Assembly: GCF_000739015.1 (NCBI RefSeq)
Contig: NZ_JPUG01000080.1
Span: 45,727-109,726 of the forward strand
Reading direction: 5' to 3'
DNA: 64,000 nucleotides
DNA from: Microvirga sp. BSC39
GTDB taxonomy: Bacteria > Pseudomonadota > Alphaproteobacteria > Rhizobiales > Beijerinckiaceae
Shown here in pieces: positions 34,918 through 43,214 of this stretch. Within the stretch, counting starts at the first letter, position 1. Each line of letters begins with the position of its first letter. The translations under genes were made by a program, and so were the position numbers. The notes under the pieces were generated by a model. The model saw only the letters and a list, made by a program, of their open reading frames with translations, made no database searches and was not told the origin of the DNA.

Positions 34918-35455
34918 CGGATCCTCCGACGACGCGCAGGCTTGGGCGCCTGGCTTCGGATGGCTGAACATCGGCTCCCGCCTCGAAGCCCCGCAACGCG
35001 GCGCGGGCGCGCGCCAGGCGGGACATGAGCGTGCCAACCGGGATCTTCAGGGCATTCGCGGCTTCCTGGTAGGACAGACCCTCGATGGCCACCAGGTGCA
35101 GGGCGGCCCTCTGCTCATCCGGCAGGCTCATGAAGGCGTTCTGGACCTGCTGAAGCCGCACCCGGCTTTCCTGTTCGGGGGGAGCCGCGGTGTCGATGAG
35201 GAAGGCGACCTGCTCCAGACGGCGAAACTCCGCCACATGGCTGCGCCGATGATCGATAAAGGTGTTGTGCAGGATCGACAGCAGCCAGCCACGCAGGCTG
35301 CCTCCGGTACGGAACGACCCTTTCCGTTCATAAGCTCGGACAAGGGTGTCCTGAACCAAGTCCTCGGCCTGCGACTCGTCCCGTGTCAGGGAGCGGGCGT
35401 AGCGCCGCAAGGGCCCGAGCAGTCCGATCACATCCGTGCGTGTGGCGTCGTTCAT
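34910..35455 (-). CDS. ECF (sigma-70 family) RNA polymerase sigma factor
   Basis: A 181-residue ECF sigma factor. Region 2 is clear (RRYARSLTRDESQAEDLVQD, LVRAYERKGSFRTGGSLRGW, LLSILHNTFIDHRR). Region 4 follows (VQNAFMSLPDEQRAALHLV, AIEGLSYQEAANALKIPVGT, LMSRLARARAALRG). A short tail beyond region 4 is rich in polar residues. The upstream strand has an A-rich tract then TGCGGATTAAG (35462-35510, reverse strand), a candidate autoregulated promoter. It heads the minus-strand block of 27.3-35.5 kb. Confidence 0.9.
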   Translation of the reverse strand: MNDATRTDVIGLLGPLRRYARSLTRDESQAEDLVQDTLVRAYERKGSFRTGGSLRGWLLSILHNTFIDHRRSHVAEFRRLEQVAFLIDTAAPPEQESRVRLQQVQNAFMSLPDEQRAALHLVAIEGLSYQEAANALKIPVGTLMSRLARARAALRGFEAGADVQPSEARRPSLRVVGGSDA

Positions 35456-35522
35456 GTGAGGTGTACGGAGCTGCTTGCGGGCTTAATCCGCATGCTTGCG
35501 AAATTTTTTGTTTCTTGATCGA

Positions 35523-35946
35523 TCATGCCAGCGCCTGCCTTGCCCGCGCGGCGGCTGCGCTGGTCTCGAAAGCCGTGACGAGCCGGTCCAGGCCGAAGGG
35601 CTTGCGCAGGAAAATGCCCTTCCGCAGCCGCCCCGGTGGCCCGGTGGCCCGGTGGCCCGGAGACCGAGGCAAAGGCGTAGACTGTCGGCTTGTCTGGCCA
35701 GACGAAGCTGAAGGTGGCGCCGACCTCCCAGCTGTCGACCTCGCCGGGAAGTTGAACCTCACAATCGAGGCCATCGAAATCGACGGCGGAGATGGGATCG
35801 AGATCTGCCTCACCGGATCCGGAAGCAGCCAGCACAGCGTCATAGCCGACTTGCCCAAGGGGGCGGGCAATCAGCTCGCGGAGGTTGGCATCAGTCACGA
35901 CAAAGAGAATGGCGGGTTGGACGCCATGAGGAGCAGTGGAATCCAA
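35523..35946 (-). pseudogene. Receiver-domain protein split at an 8-bp repeat
   Basis: From ATG 35946 the frame reads ILFVVTDANLRELIARPLGQ, VGYDAVLAASGSGEADLDP and PTVYAFASVSGPPGH, resembling a stand-alone response-regulator receiver. At 35632-35660 the sequence has three full copies of CCCGGTGG plus a partial one. Beyond it the receiver C-terminus (GIFLRKPFGLDRLVTAFETS) reads in a different frame to a stop at 35523. Gain of one unit or loss of two would restore the frame. The expected phosphoacceptor region reads DCEVQLPGEV, with Glu where Asp is usual, so signalling may be altered anyway. Confidence 0.6.
35632..35660. repeat. 8-bp tandem repeat (CCCGGTGG) x 3.6
   Basis: Three perfect copies (35632-35639, 35640-35647, 35648-35655) and CCCGG follow one another inside the receiver gene. 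The unit length is not a multiple of three, so copy changes alter the reading frame. Confidence 0.9.
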
Positions 35947-36119
35947 AATCGGATCCTCCAGTTGCGGTCACGCTCGTGGGCGCAAGGGCAAGAGAAGGTG
36001 TCCGACATCGCGAGCAGCGACCTGCTCGCCAGAGGGGCCCGGACCCCGTTGTTAAAAGGTGAGGATGGCAAGGCTTGGGTTCAAGATCTGCCCGCCATCG
36101 CGGCTGGGAGATGATCTCC

Positions 36120-36380
36120 CTAGCAGTGCTCGACGATCGTATACTCCGCATCGATTACGCCATCCTTCGGCCGCTGCTGTGCCTGACGCATCCTGCGGCG
36201 GAGATAAAAGTGCAGGGCAATGCCGCCGGCAAGCATTAAAGGCAGGACGACAAACAGCCCGATGGGTAGGACGGCCAGAAGGGCAGCTGCGGCGCAAGCC
36301 AGAACAATGAGCCTCGTGAAACCGCCCCAGAATCGGTTAGTGCTGGCCTTGATGCCGTGACCGGCATAGTTCATCCGCAT
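36120..36380 (-). CDS. Small membrane protein (86 aa)
   Basis: An 86-residue protein with two hydrophobic helices (LIVLACAAAALLAVLPIGLF, VVLPLMLAGGIALHFYL), then a basic patch (RRRMRQAQQRPKD) and a short acidic tail. I start at the ATG at 36380 (MRMNYAGHG), which has AAGAGG eight bases upstream; a longer in-frame ORF is not membrane-like at its start. No family is recognised. Confidence 0.55.
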   Translation of the reverse strand: MRMNYAGHGIKASTNRFWGGFTRLIVLACAAAALLAVLPIGLFVVLPLMLAGGIALHFYLRRRMRQAQQRPKDGVIDAEYTIVEHC

Positions 36381-36531
36381 TAGCGTACCTCTTGCAACCG
36401 CCACATGAAACTCGCCCGCGTTGCGAGTACGGCTCCATGCTCTCCTATAGTGGTATACGGAGCCGATGGGGCTACGAATCCCGAGATTACATCGAGGTTT
36501 GTCGGATAGCGAAGGCCCAAGGATTGAAGTC

Positions 36532-36980
36532 TCACGAGAATGCTGCTGCCGGCGCTGGGAGATCCACCATGCCTTGCACGAGCATGATGACACTGAGTGC
36601 CTCCACGAGGCCAGCCGAAGGCAACGGGAGGTGTTGAAGGACACGATCTGGCAGATTGATCCATTTCGAGGCGTGATGCACGCACCAGGCGGCCGCAACG
36701 CTGATGGACGCCATGGTGATCGCCAAGCCCAGGCTGAAGGCGGCCATCGTCGCGGCCCCGAGGGTGAACTGGCCGAGTTGAAGGCAGATCTGCAGCACGG
36801 TGGTCGAGGTCGGGCAGGGCATCAGGCCGCCGGTGATACCAGAAAGTGCGATCTGGCCCGTGGTGACTTGACCGCCGTTGGCCGCAAGCTCCCGGGCAAT
36901 ATGATCGGAGTGTTCGCGCGCGGGGCCTCCTCGTCCTAGTCAGCATGATCATGGCCATGATAGTGCCCGTGGTCGTGCTA
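36532..36980 (-). pseudogene. Nickel/cobalt exporter (RcnA/NicO-like), C-terminal remnant
   Basis: The reverse strand reads a His-rich loop (HDHGHYHGHDHAD, then an in-frame TAG and DEEAPREHSDHIARELA), then GQIALSGITGGLMPCPTS and TTVLQICLQLGQFTLGAATM with further hydrophobic helices (AAFSLGLAITMASISVAAAW). The histidine loop and GGLMPCP motif are typical of RcnA/NicO exporters. The N-terminal helices are missing, and the internal stop shows decay. Confidence 0.75.
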
Positions 36981-37153
36981 CGCGAACGTAAGCTTTTGTA
37001 GGCATGGTCGCCAGGCGCAGGCGGGGCGTGAACTCGTGCGGCTCGGTCAGCTCATCCGCGTGGCGACAGGCTTTGATGAGGGAAGCATGCTGATCCTCGA
37101 GGAGGAGTAGCGGCTGCTCAGCCACGGACTTCTCGACCCGCGCGCAGCGGGCC

Positions 37154-37960
37154 GTGCGGCGGGCTGGCCTGCTGCCGCGGGACAACGGTGCCGAACTGAC
37201 CTTCGTGCATGTCGTGGACGATGACCAGCCGCCGGACTTGGTCGCGCTGGAGAAGCGCGAGGCCGAGCGGATCCTTGGTGAGCAGATCGGCGGGATGGGC
37301 GAGTTGAGTGGCCTCCGGCCGCGAGCCCTCGTGGTCGCAGGCGACCCGTTCGACGGCATCCTGCGCGCCGCGGCGTCAGCGAGCGTGGACCTGATCGTCA
37401 TGGGAGCCCACCGCAAGCAGCTCCTGCGCGACATCTTTGTCGGAACCACCATTGAGCGTGTGATACGCACGGGCCCGTTCTCGGTTCTGATGGTGAACAG
37501 GGAGGTGGATCAGCCGTACCGGACGGCCTTGGCCGCGGTCGACGTGTGCGAGCCGTCCGTGAGCGCCATCATGACCGGGATTACCCTAGGGTTTCTCGGT
37601 GGAACCCGGCTTGCGCTCGTTCATGCCTTTCTGCCGCTGGCGAAAGGGCAGATGTTCCGTGCCGGGTTCAGCCGGGGCACGATTGACGGGTACGTGGCCG
37701 AGGAGCGTGTCCGGACGTCCAGGGATCTGATCAAGTTCCTGTACGCGAACGGACTCGATCACCAGGGATGGTCGATCCGCCTTGAGGAGGGCTCTCCGCT
37801 GGAGGTGATCTCCAAGACCGCGGAGCAGTTGAGGCCCGATGTCTTGGTCATTGGGACGCATGGCCGCAAGGAGATCGCCAGGGCCTTCCTGGGGAGCGTG
37901 ACCGAGGAGGTCATGCGGTCCCTCGACGTCGACGTCCTAGCGGTCCCGCCGCTCCGGTGA
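37154..37960 (+). CDS. Tandem universal stress protein, 5' end damaged
   Basis: A 268-residue protein with two USP domains. The second has the nucleotide-binding motif G-2X-G-9X-G-S intact (GTHGRKEIARAFLGS). In the first it reads GAHRKQLLRDIFVGT, with Arg in place of the second Gly. Upstream of the GTG start, SATDFSTRAQRAV is still in frame but a TGA precedes it with no start codon in between. The usual first strand and its Asp lie in this stretch, so a small deletion near 37110-37120 may have removed the original start. An alternative is a non-canonical start there. Confidence 0.75.
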   Translation: MRRAGLLPRDNGAELTFVHVVDDDQPPDLVALEKREAERILGEQIGGMGELSGLRPRALVVAGDPFDGILRAAASASVDLIVMGAHRKQLLRDIFVGTTIERVIRTGPFSVLMVNREVDQPYRTALAAVDVCEPSVSAIMTGITLGFLGGTRLALVHAFLPLAKGQMFRAGFSRGTIDGYVAEERVRTSRDLIKFLYANGLDHQGWSIRLEEGSPLEVISKTAEQLRPDVLVIGTHGRKEIARAFLGSVTEEVMRSLDVDVLAVPPLR

Positions 37961-38112
37961 GGCGGCAGGCCCGCCGATTTCCACACGCTCGCGCTTGCCG
38001 GAGCAGACCGTGCTCCGCTGCCGTGTTCCTGTCCGGCATCTATGGACGACCTGGGTTATGCTCCCTACAAGGTCTCGACCCTTCCCGTCATCCCTGAGGA
38101 GCGCGAACCGCC

Positions 38113-40638
38113 GTGGAGTTGCCAATCGTTCTATTGGTGCTTGCCGTCCTCCTGGTGGTGATCAGCCTGGCCCAGCCCATTGCGGGTATCGTCCGGCTGC
38201 CGTTTAGCGTGCTCCTGGCCGTGATCGGCATTGTGATCGGCGCTGCCGCCTCCTTCCTCTGGTACACGGAGTTCACCGACGCCTTCAACGACGTGGCCCG
38301 TGCCGTCCTCGACTTCCCGGTCGGCTCGACGGTCTTCCTCTACGTGTTCCTGCCCACCCTACTGTTCCAGACAGCGCTGACCCTCGACGCCAGGCGCATG
38401 GCTCCAGACTGGGTGCCGATCCTCGTCCTTGCCGTGCTCGCCGTGCTCATCGCGACCGTGATCATCGGCTATGCCCTGGTGCCCTTCGCCGGACAGCCGC
38501 TGATCGTCTGTCTCCTGCTCGGGGCCATCGTGGCGACCACCGACCCGATCGCAGTGGTCGGCATCTTTCGCGACATAGGCGCGCCTGCGCGCCTCGGGCG
38601 GCTGGTCGAAGGCGAGAGCCTGCTGAACGACGCAGCGGCCATCACCCTGTTCAGCGTCTTTCTCGCCGTGCTGGTTGCCGGCCAGCCGCTCAGCCTGATG
38701 GATGCCAGCCTCGGTTTCGCCCGCACCCTCGTCATCGGCGCGCTCGTGGGCTATGTCGGCGCCCGCATGGCGGCCTGGCTCATCGGCTCCATCCCGGATC
38801 ATCGCGCAGCCAAGGTCTCGATCAGCTTCGCCTTGCCCTACCTCGTGTACATCGTTGCCGAGCAGGGTCTCGGTGTCTCGGGCGTGATCGGCGTGGTGGT
38901 TGCCGGCATGACCCTCAACCTGCTCGGTCCCGCCCGTGCCTCACCCGATGGCTGGAGCTATCTCACCGGCATCTGGGAGCAGGTCGCCTTCTGGGCCAGC
39001 TCATTGGTGTTCGTGCTGGCTGCCATCCTCGTGCCCCGGCTGCTGGCGGATCTCACCTGGCTCGACCTCGCCCTGATACTGGTGGTGGTGGCTGCGGCCC
39101 TGCTGGCGCGGATCGTGGTCCTGTTCGGCGTGCTCCCGCTGCTCACGACGATGCGGCTTTCTCCACCTGTCAGCCGGTCCTACCGTCTTGTGATCCTCTG
39201 GGGCGGTCTCAGAGGCGCGGTGACCCTGGCGTTGGCCCTCTCCGTGACGGAGAACCCCGCTGTGTCGGCGGAGGTGCATCGCATCGTCGCGATCCTAGCG
39301 ACTGGCTTCGTGCTGTTCACGCTGCTGATTCAGGGCACCACCATGGGCTGGCTGATCCGGGGGCTCGGCCTCAATCGCCTGTCGGCCCGAGACTTGGCGC
39401 TCCGCGGGCAGGTACTGGCTGTGGCGCTGGAGAACGTGCGGGAGGCCGTCGAGAGAGTTGCCGAGCTGTACAAGGTCGGATCAGCCACGGCGCTCGCCGA
39501 GGCTCGCCGCTATGCCGAGCGGATCGATGCGACCGCCGCCCGGACCGAGCAGGGGCAGGGCCTCTCCGACCTAGAGCGGCTGTCCCTCGGCCTCGTCACG
39601 CTGGCCGGGCGGGAGCGGAATGTCGTCCTGGAACATTACCGAGCCCGGATTGTGTCGGCGGCGCTCGTGCAGCCACTGCTGGCCCAGGCCGAACTGCTTA
39701 TCGACAAGGCCAGGGCAGGGGGGCGGGCGGAGTTCCAGCGTGCCGTGCGGCAGACGCTGGCCTTCGACTGGCGCTTCGGTGTTGTCCAGTTCCTTCACCG
39801 CCGGCTCGGCATCGGCGGACCCCTAGAACACCTCCTCGCCCGCCGCTTCGAGATGCTGTTCGCCACGCGAATCATCGTCGAGGAACTGGCTCCGTTCATT
39901 GACCGCAAGATCGTGCCCATCCTCGGCGCGCGCGTGGGCGAGGTCCTGGGTGAGATCCTGGAGCGGCGGCGGGAGGCGATCGACGGCGCCCTTGAGGCCC
40001 TGCGCCTCCAGTATCCAAGCTACGCAGAGGCCCTGGAGCACCGCTTGCTGCGCAAGACTGCCCTCCGGCAGGAAGAGCTCGAATACGACGTGCTGCTGGT
40101 TGACGGCCTGATCGGGCCTGAGCTCCACGCCAACCTTCGTCGCTCAATCGAGGAGGAGCGCCGCAAGGCCGAGATCGAGCCCCGGCTCGACCTTGCGCTG
40201 CACGCGCCGGAACTCCTGGCTCAACTGCCCCTGTTCTCCGAGTTCACGCAGGAGCAACTCGACACACTCGCCAAGCGGCTCCGTCCGATCTTCGCAGTTC
40301 CGGGCGAGCGCCTGATCCGGCGTGGCGGCCCGGGCGATGCTGTGTATTTCATCGCGTCGGGCGCAGTCGAGGTGAGCATCCCTGGGCAGAAGATCCGGCT
40401 CGGCCGCGGCGACTTCGTCGGCGAGATCGCCCTGCTCACCGGCAGGCCCCGCCAGTCGGACGTGCATGCGATCGGCTACTGCTTCCTGCTCCGCCTAGAC
40501 GTGCGCGACTTCAAGGCATTCCTCTCTCAGCACCCGGCCACCCGGCAGCACATCGAGGAGGTGGCGGCCCGGCGGGTGGCAGACAACGAGAATGCTGTTC
40601 ACTCTCCCGCGACATCCCAGCCCCGAGCGGGAACGTAA
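38113..40638 (+). CDS. CPA1 Na+/H+ antiporter with C-terminal cyclic-nucleotide-binding domain
   Basis: An 841-residue protein. The first 410 residues form the 12-helix CPA1 (NhaP-type) antiporter with the ion-binding motif ATTDPIAVVGIFRD and GESLLNDAAAITLFSV. A helical cytoplasmic linker (410-690) and a cyclic-nucleotide-binding domain (700-800: FAVPGERLIRRGGPGDAVYF, GRGDFVGEIALLTGRPRQSD) follow. The Arg after RPRQ matches the phosphate-binding site of cNMP domains, so activity may respond to cAMP or cGMP. The start is GTG at 38113 with a GAGGAGCG about 12 bases upstream. Confidence 0.92.
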   Translation: MELPIVLLVLAVLLVVISLAQPIAGIVRLPFSVLLAVIGIVIGAAASFLWYTEFTDAFNDVARAVLDFPVGSTVFLYVFLPTLLFQTALTLDARRMAPDWVPILVLAVLAVLIATVIIGYALVPFAGQPLIVCLLLGAIVATTDPIAVVGIFRDIGAPARLGRLVEGESLLNDAAAITLFSVFLAVLVAGQPLSLMDASLGFARTLVIGALVGYVGARMAAWLIGSIPDHRAAKVSISFALPYLVYIVAEQGLGVSGVIGVVVAGMTLNLLGPARASPDGWSYLTGIWEQVAFWASSLVFVLAAILVPRLLADLTWLDLALILVVVAAALLARIVVLFGVLPLLTTMRLSPPVSRSYRLVILWGGLRGAVTLALALSVTENPAVSAEVHRIVAILATGFVLFTLLIQGTTMGWLIRGLGLNRLSARDLALRGQVLAVALENVREAVERVAELYKVGSATALAEARRYAERIDATAARTEQGQGLSDLERLSLGLVTLAGRERNVVLEHYRARIVSAALVQPLLAQAELLIDKARAGGRAEFQRAVRQTLAFDWRFGVVQFLHRRLGIGGPLEHLLARRFEMLFATRIIVEELAPFIDRKIVPILGARVGEVLGEILERRREAIDGALEALRLQYPSYAEALEHRLLRKTALRQEELEYDVLLVDGLIGPELHANLRRSIEEERRKAEIEPRLDLALHAPELLAQLPLFSEFTQEQLDTLAKRLRPIFAVPGERLIRRGGPGDAVYFIASGAVEVSIPGQKIRLGRGDFVGEIALLTGRPRQSDVHAIGYCFLLRLDVRDFKAFLSQHPATRQHIEEVAARRVADNENAVHSPATSQPRAGT

Positions 40639-40702
40639 GTGGCGGCAGCACCTCTGCGTGGGCTCCCCCGTTGGATCCAAGCGATCATTCCCCGAGACCG
40701 CG

Positions 40703-40834
40703 ATGGGGATTCCTCCCGAACTGCGGATATTCAAGCACGGCTGGATTTATCTTCTCGGCATGCTGATCGCGACGGCCACGCTGCTGACCATGTACCATCT
40801 CGACCCATCGACCCCGCGGATAGCCTTGCTTTAG
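40703..40834 (+). CDS. Small membrane protein (43 aa), tentative
   Basis: A 43-residue frame starting MGIPPELRIFKHGW with one hydrophobic helix (YLLGMLIATATLLTMYHLD). It begins 65 bases after the antiporter stop on the same strand and could be an antiporter-associated small protein. No family match is claimed and there is no strong Shine-Dalgarno. Confidence 0.35.
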   Translation: MGIPPELRIFKHGWIYLLGMLIATATLLTMYHLDPSTPRIALL

Positions 40835-40867
40835 GGGACGCTGAGCCCTCGCCCGCGTCCCGGCTCC

Positions 40868-41479
40868 TCACTCCGGCTGCACGATGCGCTCCGGGCGGCC
40901 GGGGCTGACGAACGAGTACGTTGCGTTGCCCTGAGTGCCGATCATCACCGCCTCGATCACGGGCTCGCTGATCGGACCGTCCGCCGCCCAGTCGACCACG
41001 AAGTTCGCGCCGGACCCGGCCCGACGATCCTCGCCCGCGACGAATATCTCGATGGTGCCGAGCGGCCTGAGGGCGACAGGCTCCTCCAGATAGCTCTGAA
41101 TGAGCTCGCCATCGGTGTCGTGGTAATTGATCCGCTTGAGCAGGAGGGGCTTGTCCCGGGAGGTGTTGTGGATGCTCAGCGTGGTCGCGAGGTCGATGCG
41201 GGAGCGGCCGCTCATGATGCGGATCGCGGGATAGGCCGGAACATACACGGTGCGGCGGACCTGGGTACTAGCCGGATGGGCCTCTGCGAGGGACGCCTGG
41301 AAGAGATGGACCGGATCGGCGACTTGCGCGTGCAAGGGCCCGGACCGCATCTCCGACAGCGCCATCCTGCCCTGCTCACGGACATGGATGATCTGGATGG
41401 GATGGTGTCCCGTGCTCCAGAGCAGCAGGCTTATCCCGAGAAACAGCAGGGCAATGACCTCAAACATGCGCCTGTCCAT
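40868..41479 (-). CDS. DUF3124 domain-containing protein
   Basis: A 203-residue protein with an N-terminal membrane anchor (FEVIALLFLGISLLLWST) and a DUF3124 body: RRTVYVPAYPAIRIMSG, LATTLSIHNTSRDKPLL, GSGANFVVDWAADG and VIEAVMIGTQGNATYSFVSP. The function of DUF3124 is unknown. The start ATG at 41479 has AGGAGG seven bases upstream and overlaps the stop of the small gene at 41479-41688 (TGATG), indicating translational coupling. The open frame beyond the start is not family-like. Confidence 0.82.
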   Translation of the reverse strand: MDRRMFEVIALLFLGISLLLWSTGHHPIQIIHVREQGRMALSEMRSGPLHAQVADPVHLFQASLAEAHPASTQVRRTVYVPAYPAIRIMSGRSRIDLATTLSIHNTSRDKPLLLKRINYHDTDGELIQSYLEEPVALRPLGTIEIFVAGEDRRAGSGANFVVDWAADGPISEPVIEAVMIGTQGNATYSFVSPGRPERIVQPE

Positions 41480-41688
41480 CACAACCTCCTTGGTTCCAAG
41501 AGGTCCTCCGCGCAATACCTCTTGAAGCGCGTGATTTTGTCTGAAGGATCTTGCGCCACTACGTAGAGCAGGACGAGACTTTCGGCGAACAGGAGAACGT
41601 TGATCGTCAGGGCAGGATTGCTGATCCAGGACGATGTCAGCGTGCTGACGATCTTGGACAGGAAGGTGATGCCACCGAGAAACAGCAT
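41479..41688 (-). CDS. Small two-helix membrane protein (69 aa)
   Basis: A 69-residue protein with hydrophobic segments (LFLGGITFLSKIVSTL, INVLLFAESLVLLYVVAQ) and a basic tail. Its TGA overlaps the ATG of the DUF3124 gene by one base, so both are probably translated as a unit. No family is recognised. Confidence 0.6.
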   Translation of the reverse strand: MLFLGGITFLSKIVSTLTSSWISNPALTINVLLFAESLVLLYVVAQDPSDKITRFKRYCAEDLLEPRRL

Positions 41689-42510
41689 GCCTACAAAGCC
41701 CTAATCCCAGCCCGTCTTTCAGGAGATGCCGTCCAACTAGCGGGTCAGGCACGTGCCGGTGGCCTCCAACGAGCACAGCAGCCACGAGGAATTTCGCAGC
41801 GTTGATTGAATCGGGGATTCCTGCGCGTTTGGCAGATGCAATCACCACCATCTCCATTGGTGGTTCCAAACCAAGATGGCGAACCCTGGTAATCTCCCTT
41901 TTGCGGGCAGCACCGGAAACACCGCCTGATATAAGTCCACAAGTTGGTGAGTCGAATAGGACAAAGGTCAGGTGGAATGGGGGCCGGACAAAGGACAATG
42001 TCTTCAAATGGCACATCCCAGAAGTACAACGAATGTCCGCTCAAGCGGGGAACAGCGGAAGTTGCTGGAGGGTATGGGATCGTCAGTGCCTGACCCAGAG
42101 CTGACTTTATCTATTGCGAGGCAGCAAACATTTCCTTCATCCCTGGTTCTGTAGCTCCCACTTCAAAAAATCAGCAGGTAGACGGAGCGAACGGGTCAGG
42201 TTCCCTTCCGCCATGGTCCGCAGCCCGCGCAGATATCACAGAAGCCAGGTCTTGGACGCTCTCAACTCACGCGCGTTCCAGTCGGCCAGTTCGGCACGAT
42301 GCCTCCACTGGCGCGCGACGGCCCGAAGCTCCGACCGGAGTTCCGGCGATGGCGCGGATCGCTGACAAGGCACTCGGCCTCGACAGCCTTATCCTGGTAG
42401 CGCTGAGGCGGTCTCATGGTGTTCTCCCGAGAAGGTGACAAAACCAGTGTCGTACCCACAGCACTGCCCCGGGTGTTTGTCCCGGGGCAGGCTTTGGAGG
42501 TTTGTAAGGC
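41689..42510. other. Intergenic region without supported genes
   Basis: About 820 bases. Several overlapping open frames exist on both strands, but none shows family motifs or a consistent start. It probably holds decayed DNA, bordered by the broken alpha/beta hydrolase. Confidence 0.6.
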
Positions 42511-43101
42511 TTACTGATCGAAGGCGATCTTGAGGGCGGCGCTGGCCTGAGCGATGGCAGCCTTGGCGGCCATGTTGCCGCCGGCTCTGTCGCCGGCCAC
42601 CACCAGACGAGAGGCCTCCACGTTCAGCGCCTTGGCATTGTCGACCACGTACTTGGTGGCAGCATCGGCCTGCTCGTTGTTGGCGGGGTACCTCACCTCC
42701 GGAGCCCGGTCGTAGTGAACGAAGACCATGGCGGCATTGGCACCGGCAGCAATCTCGCGGATCAGCTAGTCGTGGGTGTTGGGATCACCCATGACCCAGC
42801 CGCCGCCGTGGAAGTACATCACCACCGGCAGGACACCCGTGGCGCCAGGGGGACGGACGATGCGAACATTGACCCTGCCGGTGGGGCCGACCGGGAAGAC
42901 GGTATCTTCAACAGTAGTCGGAGCACTCGGGATGGTAGGGCTCTGGGCACCGGCCAGCACGTTGTGGGCCTGATCGTAGCTCAAGGTGTAGATCGGGCAC
43001 CGGCCGACTTGGCGAAGGCGTCGATGAAGGCTATCCCCTTCCGCTGCACACGTGGAACTTCTCCGGTACAGCCCTCTAGTTCTCAGCGAGTAGCTCGACA
43101 T
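42511..43101 (-). pseudogene. Alpha/beta hydrolase (HSL/esterase family), decayed
   Basis: The frame reads VFPVGPTGRVNVRIVRPPG, then the oxyanion-hole motif VVMYFHGGGWVMGDPNTHD, then an in-frame TAG (42766-42768), then LIREIAAGANAAMVFVHYDR and RLVVAGDRAGGNMAAKAAIA. In active members the nucleophile is GDSAGGNMA; here Ser is replaced by Arg. The protein ends soon after, without the catalytic Asp and His region. A stop codon, a lost nucleophile and truncation together indicate an inactive gene. Confidence 0.8.
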
Positions 43102-43174
43102 CCTGCTTTATGAGCCGTTGCCAAGCGGCATTGCGGTAGCGCTGGATGATCTTTCTTACCACGCAGGCCAGGGC

Positions 43175-43207
43175 GCAGCCGGCGGCTCAGACCAAGCCGT
43201 CGGCTGC
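43175..43207. terminator. Hairpin after the RTX gene
   Basis: Arms GCAGCCGGCGGCT (43175-43187) and AGCCGTCGGCTGC (43195-43207) pair over 13 bases with a single G-U, around CAGACCA. It lies 8 bases after the RTX stop on the transcribed strand. No U-tract follows. Confidence 0.55.
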
Positions 43208-43214
43208 AACTGGG

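Noticed and set aside
35383..36114. Plus-strand open frame (243 aa) over the receiver gene
   Set aside because: It shows no domain; the reverse strand carries recognisable receiver segments on both sides of the repeat.
37000..37113. Short plus-strand frame ending GFDEGSMLILEEE
   Set aside because: It looks protein-like but has no start, no family match and only about 35 residues; too weak to call.
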